NCBI GenBank assembly: GCA_934141535.1
Contig: CAKPCH010000004.1
Location: 87,208-151,207 of the forward strand
DNA length: 64,000 nt
Direction: 5' to 3'
Source of the DNA: an uncultured Bacilli bacterium
GTDB taxonomy: Bacteria > Bacillota_I > Bacilli_A > RF39 > UBA660
Shown: piece by piece, positions 34,520 through 43,484 of the stretch
Numbering within the stretch: position 1 is the stretch's first letter
Layout: every line of letters starts with the position of its first letter
Program-made: the position numbers and the translations under genes
The notes under the pieces: generated by a model
Database searches by the model: none
What the model was told of the DNA's origin: nothing
Seen by the model: only the letters and a program-made list of their open reading frames with translations

Positions 34520-36742
34520 TTATACCTCCTCTCCAAGTGTTGTTATAGCACTTTTCTTAAATAGTTTTTTAGAAAATTTACAACTTATTAAATATGACAT
34601 CATAATTAATATAATATATAGTAATATATAATCTTTTAAAGTTAAATAAGTTAAGATTGTACTAACAAAACCTACTTTAAATACTTTTATATAGTTTAGA
34701 TAAATAAATATCATAAATGAGAAGAATGCTATATTTGAATCTAATAATAATTCAAGTATAAGTAATTGTCTTGAAACTTTTTTTGTAGCGCCCAATATTC
34801 TTATTGTTGAAAAATATTTATTTCTAGATTTTAATATAACTCTTATAACGAAATATGAAATAAAGAATAAAACTACTACTAAAATAATTGTTACAACAGT
34901 ACGTGCTATCTTAAATATTTGTACTCCATTTGATGAAATTAAAGTATCTTTAATAGTTAAAGTAGTAAATCCTAAATCTTCTAAGTTTTTATTTAATTCA
35001 TCAATATTGCGGGAATCTTTAACAAATACACTACTTTGATAATTACCTTTATTAAATAATCTATTATAATCGCCTGTATTTATAAATATAGAGCCATTAA
35101 TTTCTTCATAATTATCAATTCCAAGTAAATATCCTATATTCTTTTTATTATAAGTATTAGTTACTGTTAAATCTAATACATCTTTATAATATATATTTTC
35201 TACTTCTACGCTTAGTGGTTGCCAAATACAATTTTCATTAGGACATATAAAATTATTATCTTCACTTATATATACTTCTCCACTACCTACAAAATCACTG
35301 GCTATTACTTTATTTGATATATCATATGAAGAAGTTCTATGGTATTTATATAAAAATTTATATTTAATAGTACTATAGTTCTGATTTATTTGAAAAGCAA
35401 ATTTAGATATTTCTTTATTACTAATATAAAATTTTACACTATAATCATTAGAGTTTTCTTTATATTTTACACCTACTATTTTAATAGGATTTGACTTATC
35501 AAGTTCATTAGAGTTTAAGTTTTCAAAATATAAATTTTTATCTAATAAGCTATCAGTTTTCCCTAAATAATAATCATTTATATTTCCTTCAACTATTATT
35601 TCATTATCATTATTAGGCATTCTACCAACAGATAATTCTCCTCTAAAATCATCTATTGTACCTACACTTCCACCTAACCATAAGTTCTCGTTATCAGTTA
35701 AATTAATATATGAATCAAGTAATAAATCATTTTTTACTACATAATCTATATTCTTTAATTCTTTTATTTTTTCGTATTCTTCATCAGTTATAGAAGTTTT
35801 ATCTTTCTTTTTAATTATTATTCTTTTATCACTTATATCACTAAATATGTAATTATAACCAGTTTTAGATTCTATATATTCTTGTTCTTTAAATGATGCA
35901 TATTCGCTTATGAGTGCTACAGTAATAAACAAGTAAACAAACATTATAAGTAAAAATTTAGGTATTATATTAAATGTATTTCTTAAAGCTAATCTAATTT
36001 TATTTAGTGGAGTAATTGTATCATATGTTGCTTCTTTTACTTCTTTTACTTCATCAACTTTTTTAATAATCTTATCTTCTAATATTTTACCATCATGCAT
36101 TTTTATTTTCCTTGTAACATAATCTTCTACTTGTTCAAAATTATGAGTTACAATAACAACTAGTTTTTCTTTAGATATTTCATTTAATAATTTTATTATT
36201 TCTTTAGCACTCTTGCTATCTAAGTTACCTGTTGGTTCATCTGCTATTATAATTGGAGTATCTTTAGCAAGCGCACGTGCGATTGCTACTCTTTGCTTTT
36301 GTCCTCCTGATAATTTAGATACTTTTGTTTTTCTAAATTTATAAAGACCAACTTTCTTTATTAAATCTATTACCTCATTTTTTATTTCTTTTTTCTTTTT
36401 ACCATTTAATAGCAATACTAATTCTATATTTTGATATACTGTATAACTATTAATTAAATTAAAGTTTTGAAATATATTTCCTATATAACGTCTTCTATAA
36501 TTTTCAAAATCTGATGTAGTATAATGGCTTGTCTCCTCGCCATTTATATACATCTCTCCTTCTTCGTATGTATCAAGCCCACTTATTACATTAAGAAGTG
36601 TTGATTTACCACTACCAGATTCTCCTGTTATAGCTACAAACTCTTTAATATTAAGTTCTAAGTTAATACGATTAATACCGCTTGCTATAACACCTTTTTT
36701 ATAATAAAACTTTGATACATTTTTTAATTTTATTATACTCAT
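34520..36742 (-). CDS. ABC transporter, fused ATPase and FtsX-type permease (subunit 1)
   Basis: 740 aa. ATPase with Walker A GESGSGKSTLLNVISG, Q-loop NIFQNFNLI, signature KLSGGQKQRVAIARA and Walker B IIIADEPTGNLDS. A linker of about 30 residues leads to a first membrane helix (about 262-282), a large outer domain, then three C-terminal helices (ARTVVTIILVVVLFFISYFV and later). Translationally coupled to the second subunit. The HTH-membrane protein downstream is a plausible regulator. Confidence 0.9.
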   Translation of the reverse strand: MSIIKLKNVSKFYYKKGVIASGINRINLELNIKEFVAITGESGSGKSTLLNVISGLDTYEEGEMYINGEETSHYTTSDFENYRRRYIGNIFQNFNLINSYTVYQNIELVLLLNGKKKKEIKNEVIDLIKKVGLYKFRKTKVSKLSGGQKQRVAIARALAKDTPIIIADEPTGNLDSKSAKEIIKLLNEISKEKLVVIVTHNFEQVEDYVTRKIKMHDGKILEDKIIKKVDEVKEVKEATYDTITPLNKIRLALRNTFNIIPKFLLIMFVYLFITVALISEYASFKEQEYIESKTGYNYIFSDISDKRIIIKKKDKTSITDEEYEKIKELKNIDYVVKNDLLLDSYINLTDNENLWLGGSVGTIDDFRGELSVGRMPNNDNEIIVEGNINDYYLGKTDSLLDKNLYFENLNSNELDKSNPIKIVGVKYKENSNDYSVKFYISNKEISKFAFQINQNYSTIKYKFLYKYHRTSSYDISNKVIASDFVGSGEVYISEDNNFICPNENCIWQPLSVEVENIYYKDVLDLTVTNTYNKKNIGYLLGIDNYEEINGSIFINTGDYNRLFNKGNYQSSVFVKDSRNIDELNKNLEDLGFTTLTIKDTLISSNGVQIFKIARTVVTIILVVVLFFISYFVIRVILKSRNKYFSTIRILGATKKVSRQLLILELLLDSNIAFFSFMIFIYLNYIKVFKVGFVSTILTYLTLKDYILLYIILIMMSYLISCKFSKKLFKKSAITTLGEEV

Positions 36743-36839
36743 AAATTTCCTCCTTTGTTTTATTAAACAATATATTTAAATTTTATTCAATATATATTAT
36801 ATTAATTCTACTAATACTTTACATAAATAAACTTTAATT

Positions 36840-37508
36840 CTACAATGTACTATTTATAATACTTTTTAATATTTCTACACATTTTTTAGAAGAATACTCT
36901 AGAAATTCTTCAAATTCTACTTTAGATGATCCATCTAATTTATCAGTAATTGATCTAATAATTATAAAAGGTATATTTGATAAAAAACATGTTTGAGCAA
37001 TACTTGCTCCTTCCATTTCTATACATTTAACATTAAAAGCATTCCTAATAAAATCTTTTTCTTCTCTTTTATATACAAATCTATCCCCACTAGCAATACC
37101 ACCTATTATTACATTTTCATTATTAAATATACTAAGTAGTTTATTATCTGTTTTTATATACTCTCCTATATTTTCTATCTCGCCTAATTTTCTTCCAAAA
37201 ATAGTAACATCAAAATCATATTGATATAGTTTATCAGCAACCACTACATCACCTATATTTAGACTATTATCTACACTACCTGCTGTACCAATATTAATAA
37301 CTAGTCTTACATTAAATTTATCAATTAATATTTGAGTAGTACGTGCACTATTAACTTTGCCTACATTACTTTTAACTAGTACTATATCTTTATTATTAAT
37401 AGTACCAATATAAAATGTTTTATCATATATTTCTTTCTTTTCCTTTATTGTTAAACAATTTAATACTGCTTCTAATTCTTTAGTTTCTGCAGTTATTATA
37501 CCTATCAT
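36840..37508 (-). CDS. 5'-methylthioadenosine/S-adenosylhomocysteine nucleosidase
   Basis: 222 aa from the ATG at 37508 (AAAGGGTGAAATAT). Cleaves MTA and SAH, the waste of polyamine and methyl-transfer chemistry. Motifs: GIITAE with the catalytic-base Glu (about 9), GTAGSVDNSLNIGDVVV, VKCIEMEGASIAQTCF and RSITDKLDG. SAH disposal would suit the radical SAM enzyme and the methylases in the window but is housekeeping. Confidence 0.93.
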   Translation of the reverse strand: MIGIITAETKELEAVLNCLTIKEKKEIYDKTFYIGTINNKDIVLVKSNVGKVNSARTTQILIDKFNVRLVINIGTAGSVDNSLNIGDVVVADKLYQYDFDVTIFGRKLGEIENIGEYIKTDNKLLSIFNNENVIIGGIASGDRFVYKREEKDFIRNAFNVKCIEMEGASIAQTCFLSNIPFIIIRSITDKLDGSSKVEFEEFLEYSSKKCVEILKSIINSTL

Positions 37509-37548
37509 ATATTTCACCCTTTTAAGTATATCATGTATAAATTAATTA

Positions 37549-37581
37549 ATAAAGAAAAACTATTGAAATTTTCAATAGTTT
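37549..37581 (-). terminator. Terminator of the 37580-38605 gene (duplicated element)
   Basis: Stem aaactattgaaa/tttcaatagttt at 37557-37580. The block and flanks match 8917-8957 almost base for base, 28.6 kb away. Confidence 0.9.
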
Positions 37582-38605
37582 AACCTAAATCTGACTTTGA
37601 TAAAGTTATAACCGGACGAACTCCATAATAGCCATATCCATTACTATCAACATTTGAATAGTTTGATCCACCCATATAGTATAAAGTTTGCCCATACCAA
37701 TTAGTTGACGAAAGAGACCAATATCCATATATTCCATCTATTGTATTTGAAAAATTAGCTGAAGGATTATTTCTTAAATAGTTAAATAAATATTTAGCTT
37801 CTTTAAAAGTTTTTATTTCTGATGACTTTATCATTCGTGCTTTTCCAGTTAAAGATATAGTACCATAATTCCAATCTTGTGATGTATTTTCATCTGTATA
37901 TGTTTCATTTAAGTTAGGTATATTAGTCCAACTTGATGTTGCTTCATCTAAATACTTTAAAGCAGTTATTGGGCCTTTAGTACAAGGATATTTACTCCAT
38001 TTATCTTCTTCGCCACCTGCTGCAAGATAATCATCCTTTATCATCCAATATACTATACATAAATTAGAAGCAGTCGCTTCTGTACCATCATTACATATAT
38101 TTCTATCCATTATTAAATTAACTTTATCTCCATCAGTATTTAATATATAAAAATTATGTGTTGTTGTATCATTAACTTTGCATGTATACTCATCACCTTT
38201 AGCATAATTACCTTCTGGTACATTACCTAGAACAGAAGTAGTAACCCCAGTACAAATTGGACAACCTTCCTCTGAATAATTATATAAATACTTACTACCA
38301 TTAACTTTTATGTTTACTACGCCATTCAAAGGCTCTTTAGTTTTTGGATCTTTTACTTGATTTCCTTTTAGATATCCTCGTTCAATTAAAGTTTCTAAAC
38401 TTACACATCTAATTTTTTTACTCCTGCCCTCTTGTAAATAAAACGTTTCTGCCGCATGTTCTATTATGTCTTTTTGTGTTTTAGATAAACTCTTTTCTGA
38501 ATCATTTATTGTTCTACCTACTATTATAACCGTTATTGAAAATATAATTGCTAATATTACTATGACTGCTAAAAGTTCTATTAATGTAAAGCCATTCTTT
38601 TTCAT
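37580..38605 (-). CDS. Prepilin-like protein with lectin-like C-terminus (second)
   Basis: 341 aa. Prepilin signal KKNGFTLIELLAVIVILAI, Gly4 cleavage and Glu5. The helix continues to about residue 55, then a stalk with EGCPICTGVTTSVLGNVP. A different subtype of the lectin-like module follows: YTCKVNDTTTHNFYILN, KVNLIMDRNICNDGT, GPITALKYLDEATSSWTNIP, LTGKARMIKSSEI, GYWSLSS and YGVRPVITLSKSDLG. The same subtype is in the broken gene at 38686-39490. Relative of 8949-9935 in plan but not in module type, apart from the shared terminator. Exported or pilus-tip binding protein by inference. Confidence 0.8.
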   Translation of the reverse strand: MKKNGFTLIELLAVIVILAIIFSITVIIVGRTINDSEKSLSKTQKDIIEHAAETFYLQEGRSKKIRCVSLETLIERGYLKGNQVKDPKTKEPLNGVVNIKVNGSKYLYNYSEEGCPICTGVTTSVLGNVPEGNYAKGDEYTCKVNDTTTHNFYILNTDGDKVNLIMDRNICNDGTEATASNLCIVYWMIKDDYLAAGGEEDKWSKYPCTKGPITALKYLDEATSSWTNIPNLNETYTDENTSQDWNYGTISLTGKARMIKSSEIKTFKEAKYLFNYLRNNPSANFSNTIDGIYGYWSLSSTNWYGQTLYYMGGSNYSNVDSNGYGYYGVRPVITLSKSDLG

Positions 38606-38685
38606 ATACCCATCTACTTTCTATAATTATTTTATTATAAAAAAAAGAAAAACACAAGATTTTTTGTGTATTCCTTTATATTTAA

Positions 38686-39490
38686 TTATTGTATATCTGA
38701 TTTTGAGAGTGTTATAACTGGACGAACACCATATTTATCCGCATTAATATCTGTGCTTTGAGTGCCTCCGTTATAATATAATGCGTATGCTACATATATT
38801 CTGGAATCGGCTGTTGAAGGTACAGGCGCTGTTATTGACCAATAACCATATATACCACTTATTACTTGTTGAGTTTTTGAGGTAGAAAACTGAAGTTTAT
38901 TTAAATAATTAAATAAATAAAAGGCAGAAAAATAAGATTTAAGTTCTGAATTTTTAGGTAATCTTGCTCTTCCTGTTAAACTAATTGAGCCATATCGATC
39001 ATCAGTATATATTTCATTTAAACTAGGTATATTAGTCCAACTTGATGTTGCTTCATTTAAATATTTTAAAGCAGTTATTGGACCCTTATTATTATTTCCA
39101 TGAGTACCCCAATCACTTTCTGTTCCTCCTGCTGATATATAATCTTCCTTAGTTATCCATTGTACAAAGCAAGTATTAGATGAAGTAGCCTTCGTTCCAT
39201 CACTATATATATTCTATCCATTATTAAATTTACTTTATCTCCATTAGTATTTAATACATAAAATTTATATACTACTTTTTCGCCAGGTGACGTGAATGAA
39301 GCATTTAAATTTTTAATAGTTGGATTACCATCATTATTTATAATAGCTGCACTTCCATTTCCTGTAAGTGTTATATTATTAGTCTCTAATTTTGTACTAT
39401 TACTTGAAAATTTAACTCCAAAAGCACTTGATATTGGCGCTACATTTGCTTCACTCTTAATGGTCAAAGTGCTTGAAAATGCAGCAAAAG
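38686..39490 (-). pseudogene. Broken SipW-type lectin-like protein: 5' truncated and frameshifted
   Basis: The C-terminal part read from about 39207 to 38686 gives KYGVRPVITLSKSDIQ and matches 37580-38605 closely. Near 39207-39215 one base is missing relative to that gene: a DR(N)I(C) stretch reads GATAGAATATATA instead of GATAGAAATATAT, so the frame shifts. Upstream of the shift the frame gives AAFSSTLTIKSEANVAP and NPTIKNLNASFTSPGEKV, close to the protein at 62422-63690. The signal peptide is missing: homology stops at about 39490, where the plus strand becomes the tail of an Rpn-type gene. A functional product is unlikely unless the base loss is a sequencing error, and even then the export signal is absent. 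Confidence 0.8.
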
Positions 39491-39570
39491 AATTATTAAA
39501 GAATAATATACCAATAGATATTATAGTTAAATCTACTGGTCTTACAGAAAACGAAATTAACAGCATCTAA
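39466..39570 (+). pseudogene. 3' remnant of an Rpn/PD-(D/E)XK nuclease-type transposase gene
   Basis: The plus strand reads ENAAKELLKNNIPIDIIVKSTGLTENEI then stops at 39568-39570. This is the characteristic C-terminus of Rpn-family (recombination-promoting nuclease) proteins, and it is followed by a plus-strand terminator. The catalytic body is gone. An intact start of the same family begins at 63896. Confidence 0.65.
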
Positions 39571-39596
39571 AAAAGAATTTTCTAATTCTTTTTTTG
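39571..39596 (+). terminator. Terminator of the Rpn remnant
   Basis: aaagaatt (39572-39579) / aattcttt (39584-39591) and a plus-strand T run. Confidence 0.8.
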
Positions 39597-39602
39597 TATA
39601 AT

Positions 39603-39631
39603 AAAAAATCAAGATTATTATTCTTGATTTT
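39603..39631 (-). terminator. Terminator of the TPR-like gene
   Basis: aaaatcaag (39605-39613) / cttgatttt (39623-39631), then a T run leftward. Confidence 0.8.
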
Positions 39632-40469
39632 ACATATTATACCCATATTTCTTATTAAATCTATCAATCATAGAAATACTTTTAACTTTTTCTTTATCTT
39701 TATTAAATAACTTAGAATAATCATAAGTTATTATAGTTGGTTCTTTACCTTCATAATTAATTGTAGGATACATAGATATTATATTATTAGTATTAGGTAT
39801 AACTACTACTTTTAAGTAGTTGCACACATTCTCCTCCACTAATCCTATATTAGGTATACAAAAGTAATGTACTTCTAAAATTTCATCTTTATTTATTTTA
39901 GTACTATTAATTAAATTATTTCTTATTAGTTCAAATAAATATTCAAGATTTAATTGAGCATTGAAATTAGAACTATTAATTGATGATTCTTTATGTTCAT
40001 TTATATGTTCTAAAGCTTTATTAATATCATAATTAATTATTTGGCTTGCTATATAATCGCAACGAGCTTTTGAATTAAAATTCATTTTTATACCTAATTG
40101 CTTTTTCATTACTAATTCAGAAAGTGCTATAGAATATTTATTTACTACATCACTATTATAAAGAAATGGTAATAAATCTATAGCTTCTTTATATTTGTTT
40201 AAATAATAATATGTATAATATAATTCTAATATAGCATATGTATTATTTTCTTTTTCTATTAAATATTTTAAGTCAGAAATAGCTTCATTAAATAACTCTA
40301 ATTCTTTATAAGATTTAGCTCTCATAAATACTACTTTAGGATAAGGATAATACTCATCTATATATTTTGTGGCTTCTTTTATTACCATATAATACTTTTT
40401 ATTAGCAAACAATTCTTTTATTTTATAAAGTAAACTATCTTTTTTTCTTTTTTCATAAGTATTAGACAT
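39630..40469 (-). CDS. TPR-like helical-repeat protein
   Basis: 279 aa from the ATG at 40469 (AGGTGATATA). Residues about 10-130 form tetratricopeptide-like helical hairpins (KELFANKKYYMVIKEATKYI, YKELELFNEAISDLKYLI, YLNKYKEAIDLLPFL). The C-terminal half is unassigned and contains no catalytic signature I can see. No signal peptide. Probably a protein-protein interaction factor. Confidence 0.75.
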   Translation of the reverse strand: MSNTYEKRKKDSLLYKIKELFANKKYYMVIKEATKYIDEYYPYPKVVFMRAKSYKELELFNEAISDLKYLIEKENNTYAILELYYTYYYLNKYKEAIDLLPFLYNSDVVNKYSIALSELVMKKQLGIKMNFNSKARCDYIASQIINYDINKALEHINEHKESSINSSNFNAQLNLEYLFELIRNNLINSTKINKDEILEVHYFCIPNIGLVEENVCNYLKVVVIPNTNNIISMYPTINYEGKEPTIITYDYSKLFNKDKEKVKSISMIDRFNKKYGYNM

Positions 40470-40513
40470 TATATCACCTGTGTGATATATATTAACAAAA
40501 CTAGTATTCTTTG

Positions 40514-40780
40514 TCAAATTTTAAGTTTTACTATTGTACAACCTGTATTATTAAAGTGTAATCTATAAGATAATACATTTTTTGATAGTTTTAACGTTTT
40601 ATGTACTTCTTCTTTTAAAATACCACTACCTATACCATGTACTATACAAATAATATCATTTTTCATAAGTATATTATCATTTATAAATTCTAATACTTTT
40701 ACACGTGCTGTATCTCTATCAAGTCCATGTAAATCTATACTAGGAAGATTATCTACAAATATTACTTCATTTAATTCCAT
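40514..40780 (-). CDS. Stand-alone Smr-domain protein
   Basis: 88 aa. Smr motifs: the SIDLHGLDRDTA opening and the HGIGSGILKEEVHKTL helix region. The same domain ends MutS2, where it nicks or binds branched DNA or acts on RNA. Here it is free, not the tail of a MutS2 gene: nothing upstream in frame resembles MutS. It lies 13 bases after rdgB. Confidence 0.88.
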   Translation of the reverse strand: MELNEVIFVDNLPSIDLHGLDRDTARVKVLEFINDNILMKNDIICIVHGIGSGILKEEVHKTLKLSKNVLSYRLHFNNTGCTIVKLKI

Positions 40781-40793
40781 AAATCACCAATTA

Positions 40794-41414
40794 CTATATA
40801 CTTTTTTGTTTAACAATAGTGCTGACTAATTTTAATGTTTCAGCATCTATTCTTTTATATCTTCCTTCTTTTTCTTCATTAGTTAATTCATTAAAATATT
40901 TTTTATTTTTTATATCATAACTTATACTATCTAGTGTTCCACCTTTTAAAGATTCTTTATTATTTCTTTTTGAAGTAAATAAGAATGGTTCTTCATCTAT
41001 CACTATTGAATAAACATTACCAAGAGAATCTATAAGTGCGACACCAGTTTTATAGTGTGCTAAACTTTCACTACCTACTGTATTTAATTTATTTATATAA
41101 TAATTTATAATTTCTTCATCACTTAAATCTTCTCTTCCCATTACTCTTCTTACAAATAGTCCAGGTTGTTCTTCTTTACTAAACTTATCTACATAAAGTC
41201 CTGAATCTTCAGCTATAGTAGCAAGACCTGTTTTTTCATAATAAGCGCGTGCTTTTTTAATAGCATTCTCTTCTACTGTATTTCCATCTTCATTTATATT
41301 AATTTTTACTCCTATTTGTTTAGGCATTAATACATTAACATCCTCTAAACTAGCTAATCTTCTTTTCATTAAATTGTACTTGTTTTCATTTCCTGTAGCA
41401 AACAATAAATCCAT
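40794..41414 (-). CDS. rdgB: Non-canonical purine NTP pyrophosphatase (RdgB/HAM1)
   Basis: 206 aa from the ATG at 41414 (AAAGGAGATGTATATTT). Removes ITP, dITP and XTP from the nucleotide pool. Motifs: FATGNENKYNLMK at the N-terminus, ENAIKKARAYYEKTGL and AEDSGLYVD. The C-terminal SxRRxxD-like site is less clear. Gene pair with the Smr protein. Confidence 0.9.
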   Translation of the reverse strand: MDLLFATGNENKYNLMKRRLASLEDVNVLMPKQIGVKININEDGNTVEENAIKKARAYYEKTGLATIAEDSGLYVDKFSKEEQPGLFVRRVMGREDLSDEEIINYYINKLNTVGSESLAHYKTGVALIDSLGNVYSIVIDEEPFLFTSKRNNKESLKGGTLDSISYDIKNKKYFNELTNEEKEGRYKRIDAETLKLVSTIVKQKSI

Positions 41415-41494
41415 AAATATACATCTCCTTTTATTACTTTGTTTCACCATTAAGTATTTTAACTTACTTTATTTATAAAGTCAATTACGTTAAA

Positions 41495-41525
41495 TAAAAA
41501 AGACTAAATATTATAGTCTAAATTT
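41495..41525 (-). terminator. Terminator of the PfkB-SIS gene
   Basis: agacta / tagtct (41501-41519) with extended A/T pairs and a T run on the coding strand. Confidence 0.75.
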
Positions 41526-43480
41526 TATAAATCTCCTTTGTAAAAATATATTTTCATAGCATTCTCTGTATACTTTGGTTTAGAAACATCTATATCTAAA
41601 TATTTTCCAATATAGTATATAATAAATTGGGATGCTATAAGCAAATCAAATTCTGCTAATATTTTATTATATTTACTTTCTATAATTATAGTATTTTTAT
41701 CAAGATAATTTAATAAGTCTTCTTCATATTTATTAACTTTTGCTTGTTTAAAATAAATTGAATAATCATTTTTTAAGTTTTCATAGTTAACAAATCTGCC
41801 ATGAGAAAAGTTTTTCTTTTCATGAATAATACAACTAAATATTCCAGATTCTATAATTTTACTTTCTAAATCATAACTTGCAGTATCTGTATAGTCACCT
41901 CTAAAAATATTTATTATTCCTTTATTTTTTATTTTTGTTATTAAATCTTTGTTAAATATTTTACTTATTTCGGTATTCCAATACTTTATTGAATTTTGGA
42001 TGAATAAACATATATCAAAATCTGGATCTATTTTATTATAATAATATTTTAAGAAAAGTGATGCGGGCGCTACTGTACCTTCAAATGATAAAAATCCACG
42101 TTCTTTTGACTTACTTGATGGAGTTTTATAGCACAATATATTCTTTTTTAATATATTAGTTTTTGTTACAATAGTTTGTAATTGGCCTTTAGTAATAAGA
42201 TAAATATTTCTATTATCAAAATCTTTAATACTATTAATAATGTCATTTGTTGTTCCTGAATAAGAAAACAAAATAAATTTATTTATATTACTATTATTTC
42301 TATATATAACATCTCTTGGATACATTGAATAAGTATTACATCCATATAATGAATTAATAACTTTAGAAGCAAAATAAGCACCAGCATAAGAACCACCAGT
42401 TCCTATAAATAAACAGTTACTATTATTTTTAAATCCTATATCATCTATTTTTTCAGAAACAGATGAGTTAACAGCATTAATAATTCTTGTTTCTAAATTA
42501 TTTATATTGATATTACAACGTTTAATTTGCTTTCTTTTTATACATTCAAATTGATTACAAGTACATTCATCTTTTACTTCTTTTATTTTATATAATGTAT
42601 TAATATGGCCTCTTGCACCCATTTTAGAAACAACTTTTGCTGTAAGTTTATTTGAATTATCATACCATTTTGAAAATAAGTTAGAATCATATATAAAATT
42701 ATTTTTAAGACAATCTTTTATTATGCTAGAAATAAATGCATCACCAGCTCCTGTTGAATCTACTACATTTCCTTTAAATTTTAAATCAAAATTATATATT
42801 CCATCCTCACTTATAAATGTAGCACCCTTATCGCCACGTGTAATAGTCATTAATTTTGGCTTTATAATATCATATAATTTTTTATCATTTGTTAAATTCA
42901 ATCTATTTAAAAGATACTTAGTTACTCTCTCATTAAAATTAATTATTTCAAATTTATTTGCCAATCTTTTTAATATTTCTTGATTATCCATGTTCTCAAA
43001 TTCAAAATATTGTCCTAAATCTATTATTTTTTTATTTGAAGTACTATCAATTATTATTTGGTTTTGATTATTTAAATTATCAAACACTAAAATATCATCT
43101 GCTTTAATATTAGAAATAATAAAATTAGTATCTATTAAACTTTCATCATACCATTTTTTATTATTGCAAAAAGGGCACCTTTTTTTAGAAGTAAAAGTCA
43201 ATTTACCATCAGAATCATGATATGAAACATGAAAACATCTAGTCCTAACATTTTCTATAATTTTAATGTTTTCTATATCAACCTTAAGCCTTTCTAAGCT
43301 ATCAATAGCAATTCTACCCTGACAATCATTACCGCAACATGCAAACACTGAAGTTTTTATTCCTGCATGTGCTAAATTAGCAATTATATTATGAGATGTC
43401 ATTCCTCCATTTACACCTATTAATTTGTCATCTTTATAATAATAATCAGTTACAAGATCTCCTATACTTATTACTCTCAT
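41525..43480 (-). CDS. Fusion of PfkB-type sugar kinase and SIS sugar-isomerase domain
   Basis: 651 aa. Residues 1-290: ribokinase fold with VNGGMTSHNI and the catalytic DSTGAGDAFISS (about 241-252). Residues about 355-640: sugar-isomerase (SIS) domain with FIGTGGSYAGAYFASK and FSYSGTTNDI, plus a HGRFVNYEN segment like GlmS-type isomerases. Two cysteine groups are unusual: RCPFC (102-105) inside the kinase and CTC..(F)EC...KRC in the linker (about 306-322), possible zinc sites. A one-chain kinase/isomerase would couple sugar phosphorylation to isomerisation or deamination. I do not know this architecture as a named enzyme. Last gene of the operon beginning at 47121. Confidence 0.8.
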   Translation of the reverse strand: MRVISIGDLVTDYYYKDDKLIGVNGGMTSHNIIANLAHAGIKTSVFACCGNDCQGRIAIDSLERLKVDIENIKIIENVRTRCFHVSYHDSDGKLTFTSKKRCPFCNNKKWYDESLIDTNFIISNIKADDILVFDNLNNQNQIIIDSTSNKKIIDLGQYFEFENMDNQEILKRLANKFEIINFNERVTKYLLNRLNLTNDKKLYDIIKPKLMTITRGDKGATFISEDGIYNFDLKFKGNVVDSTGAGDAFISSIIKDCLKNNFIYDSNLFSKWYDNSNKLTAKVVSKMGARGHINTLYKIKEVKDECTCNQFECIKRKQIKRCNININNLETRIINAVNSSVSEKIDDIGFKNNSNCLFIGTGGSYAGAYFASKVINSLYGCNTYSMYPRDVIYRNNSNINKFILFSYSGTTNDIINSIKDFDNRNIYLITKGQLQTIVTKTNILKKNILCYKTPSSKSKERGFLSFEGTVAPASLFLKYYYNKIDPDFDICLFIQNSIKYWNTEISKIFNKDLITKIKNKGIINIFRGDYTDTASYDLESKIIESGIFSCIIHEKKNFSHGRFVNYENLKNDYSIYFKQAKVNKYEEDLLNYLDKNTIIIESKYNKILAEFDLLIASQFIIYYIGKYLDIDVSKPKYTENAMKIYFYKGDL

Positions 43481-43484
43481 TTTA

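Noticed and set aside
39153..39566. Intact 137-aa gene on the minus strand
   Set aside because: Its first 26 codons lie in the antisense of an Rpn tail and its last 20 are out of frame with the family; there is no ribosome site. It is part of the broken gene.
39292..39570. 92-aa plus-strand ORF
   Set aside because: Only the last about 30 codons resemble a real protein (Rpn tail); the rest is the antisense of the surface-protein gene.
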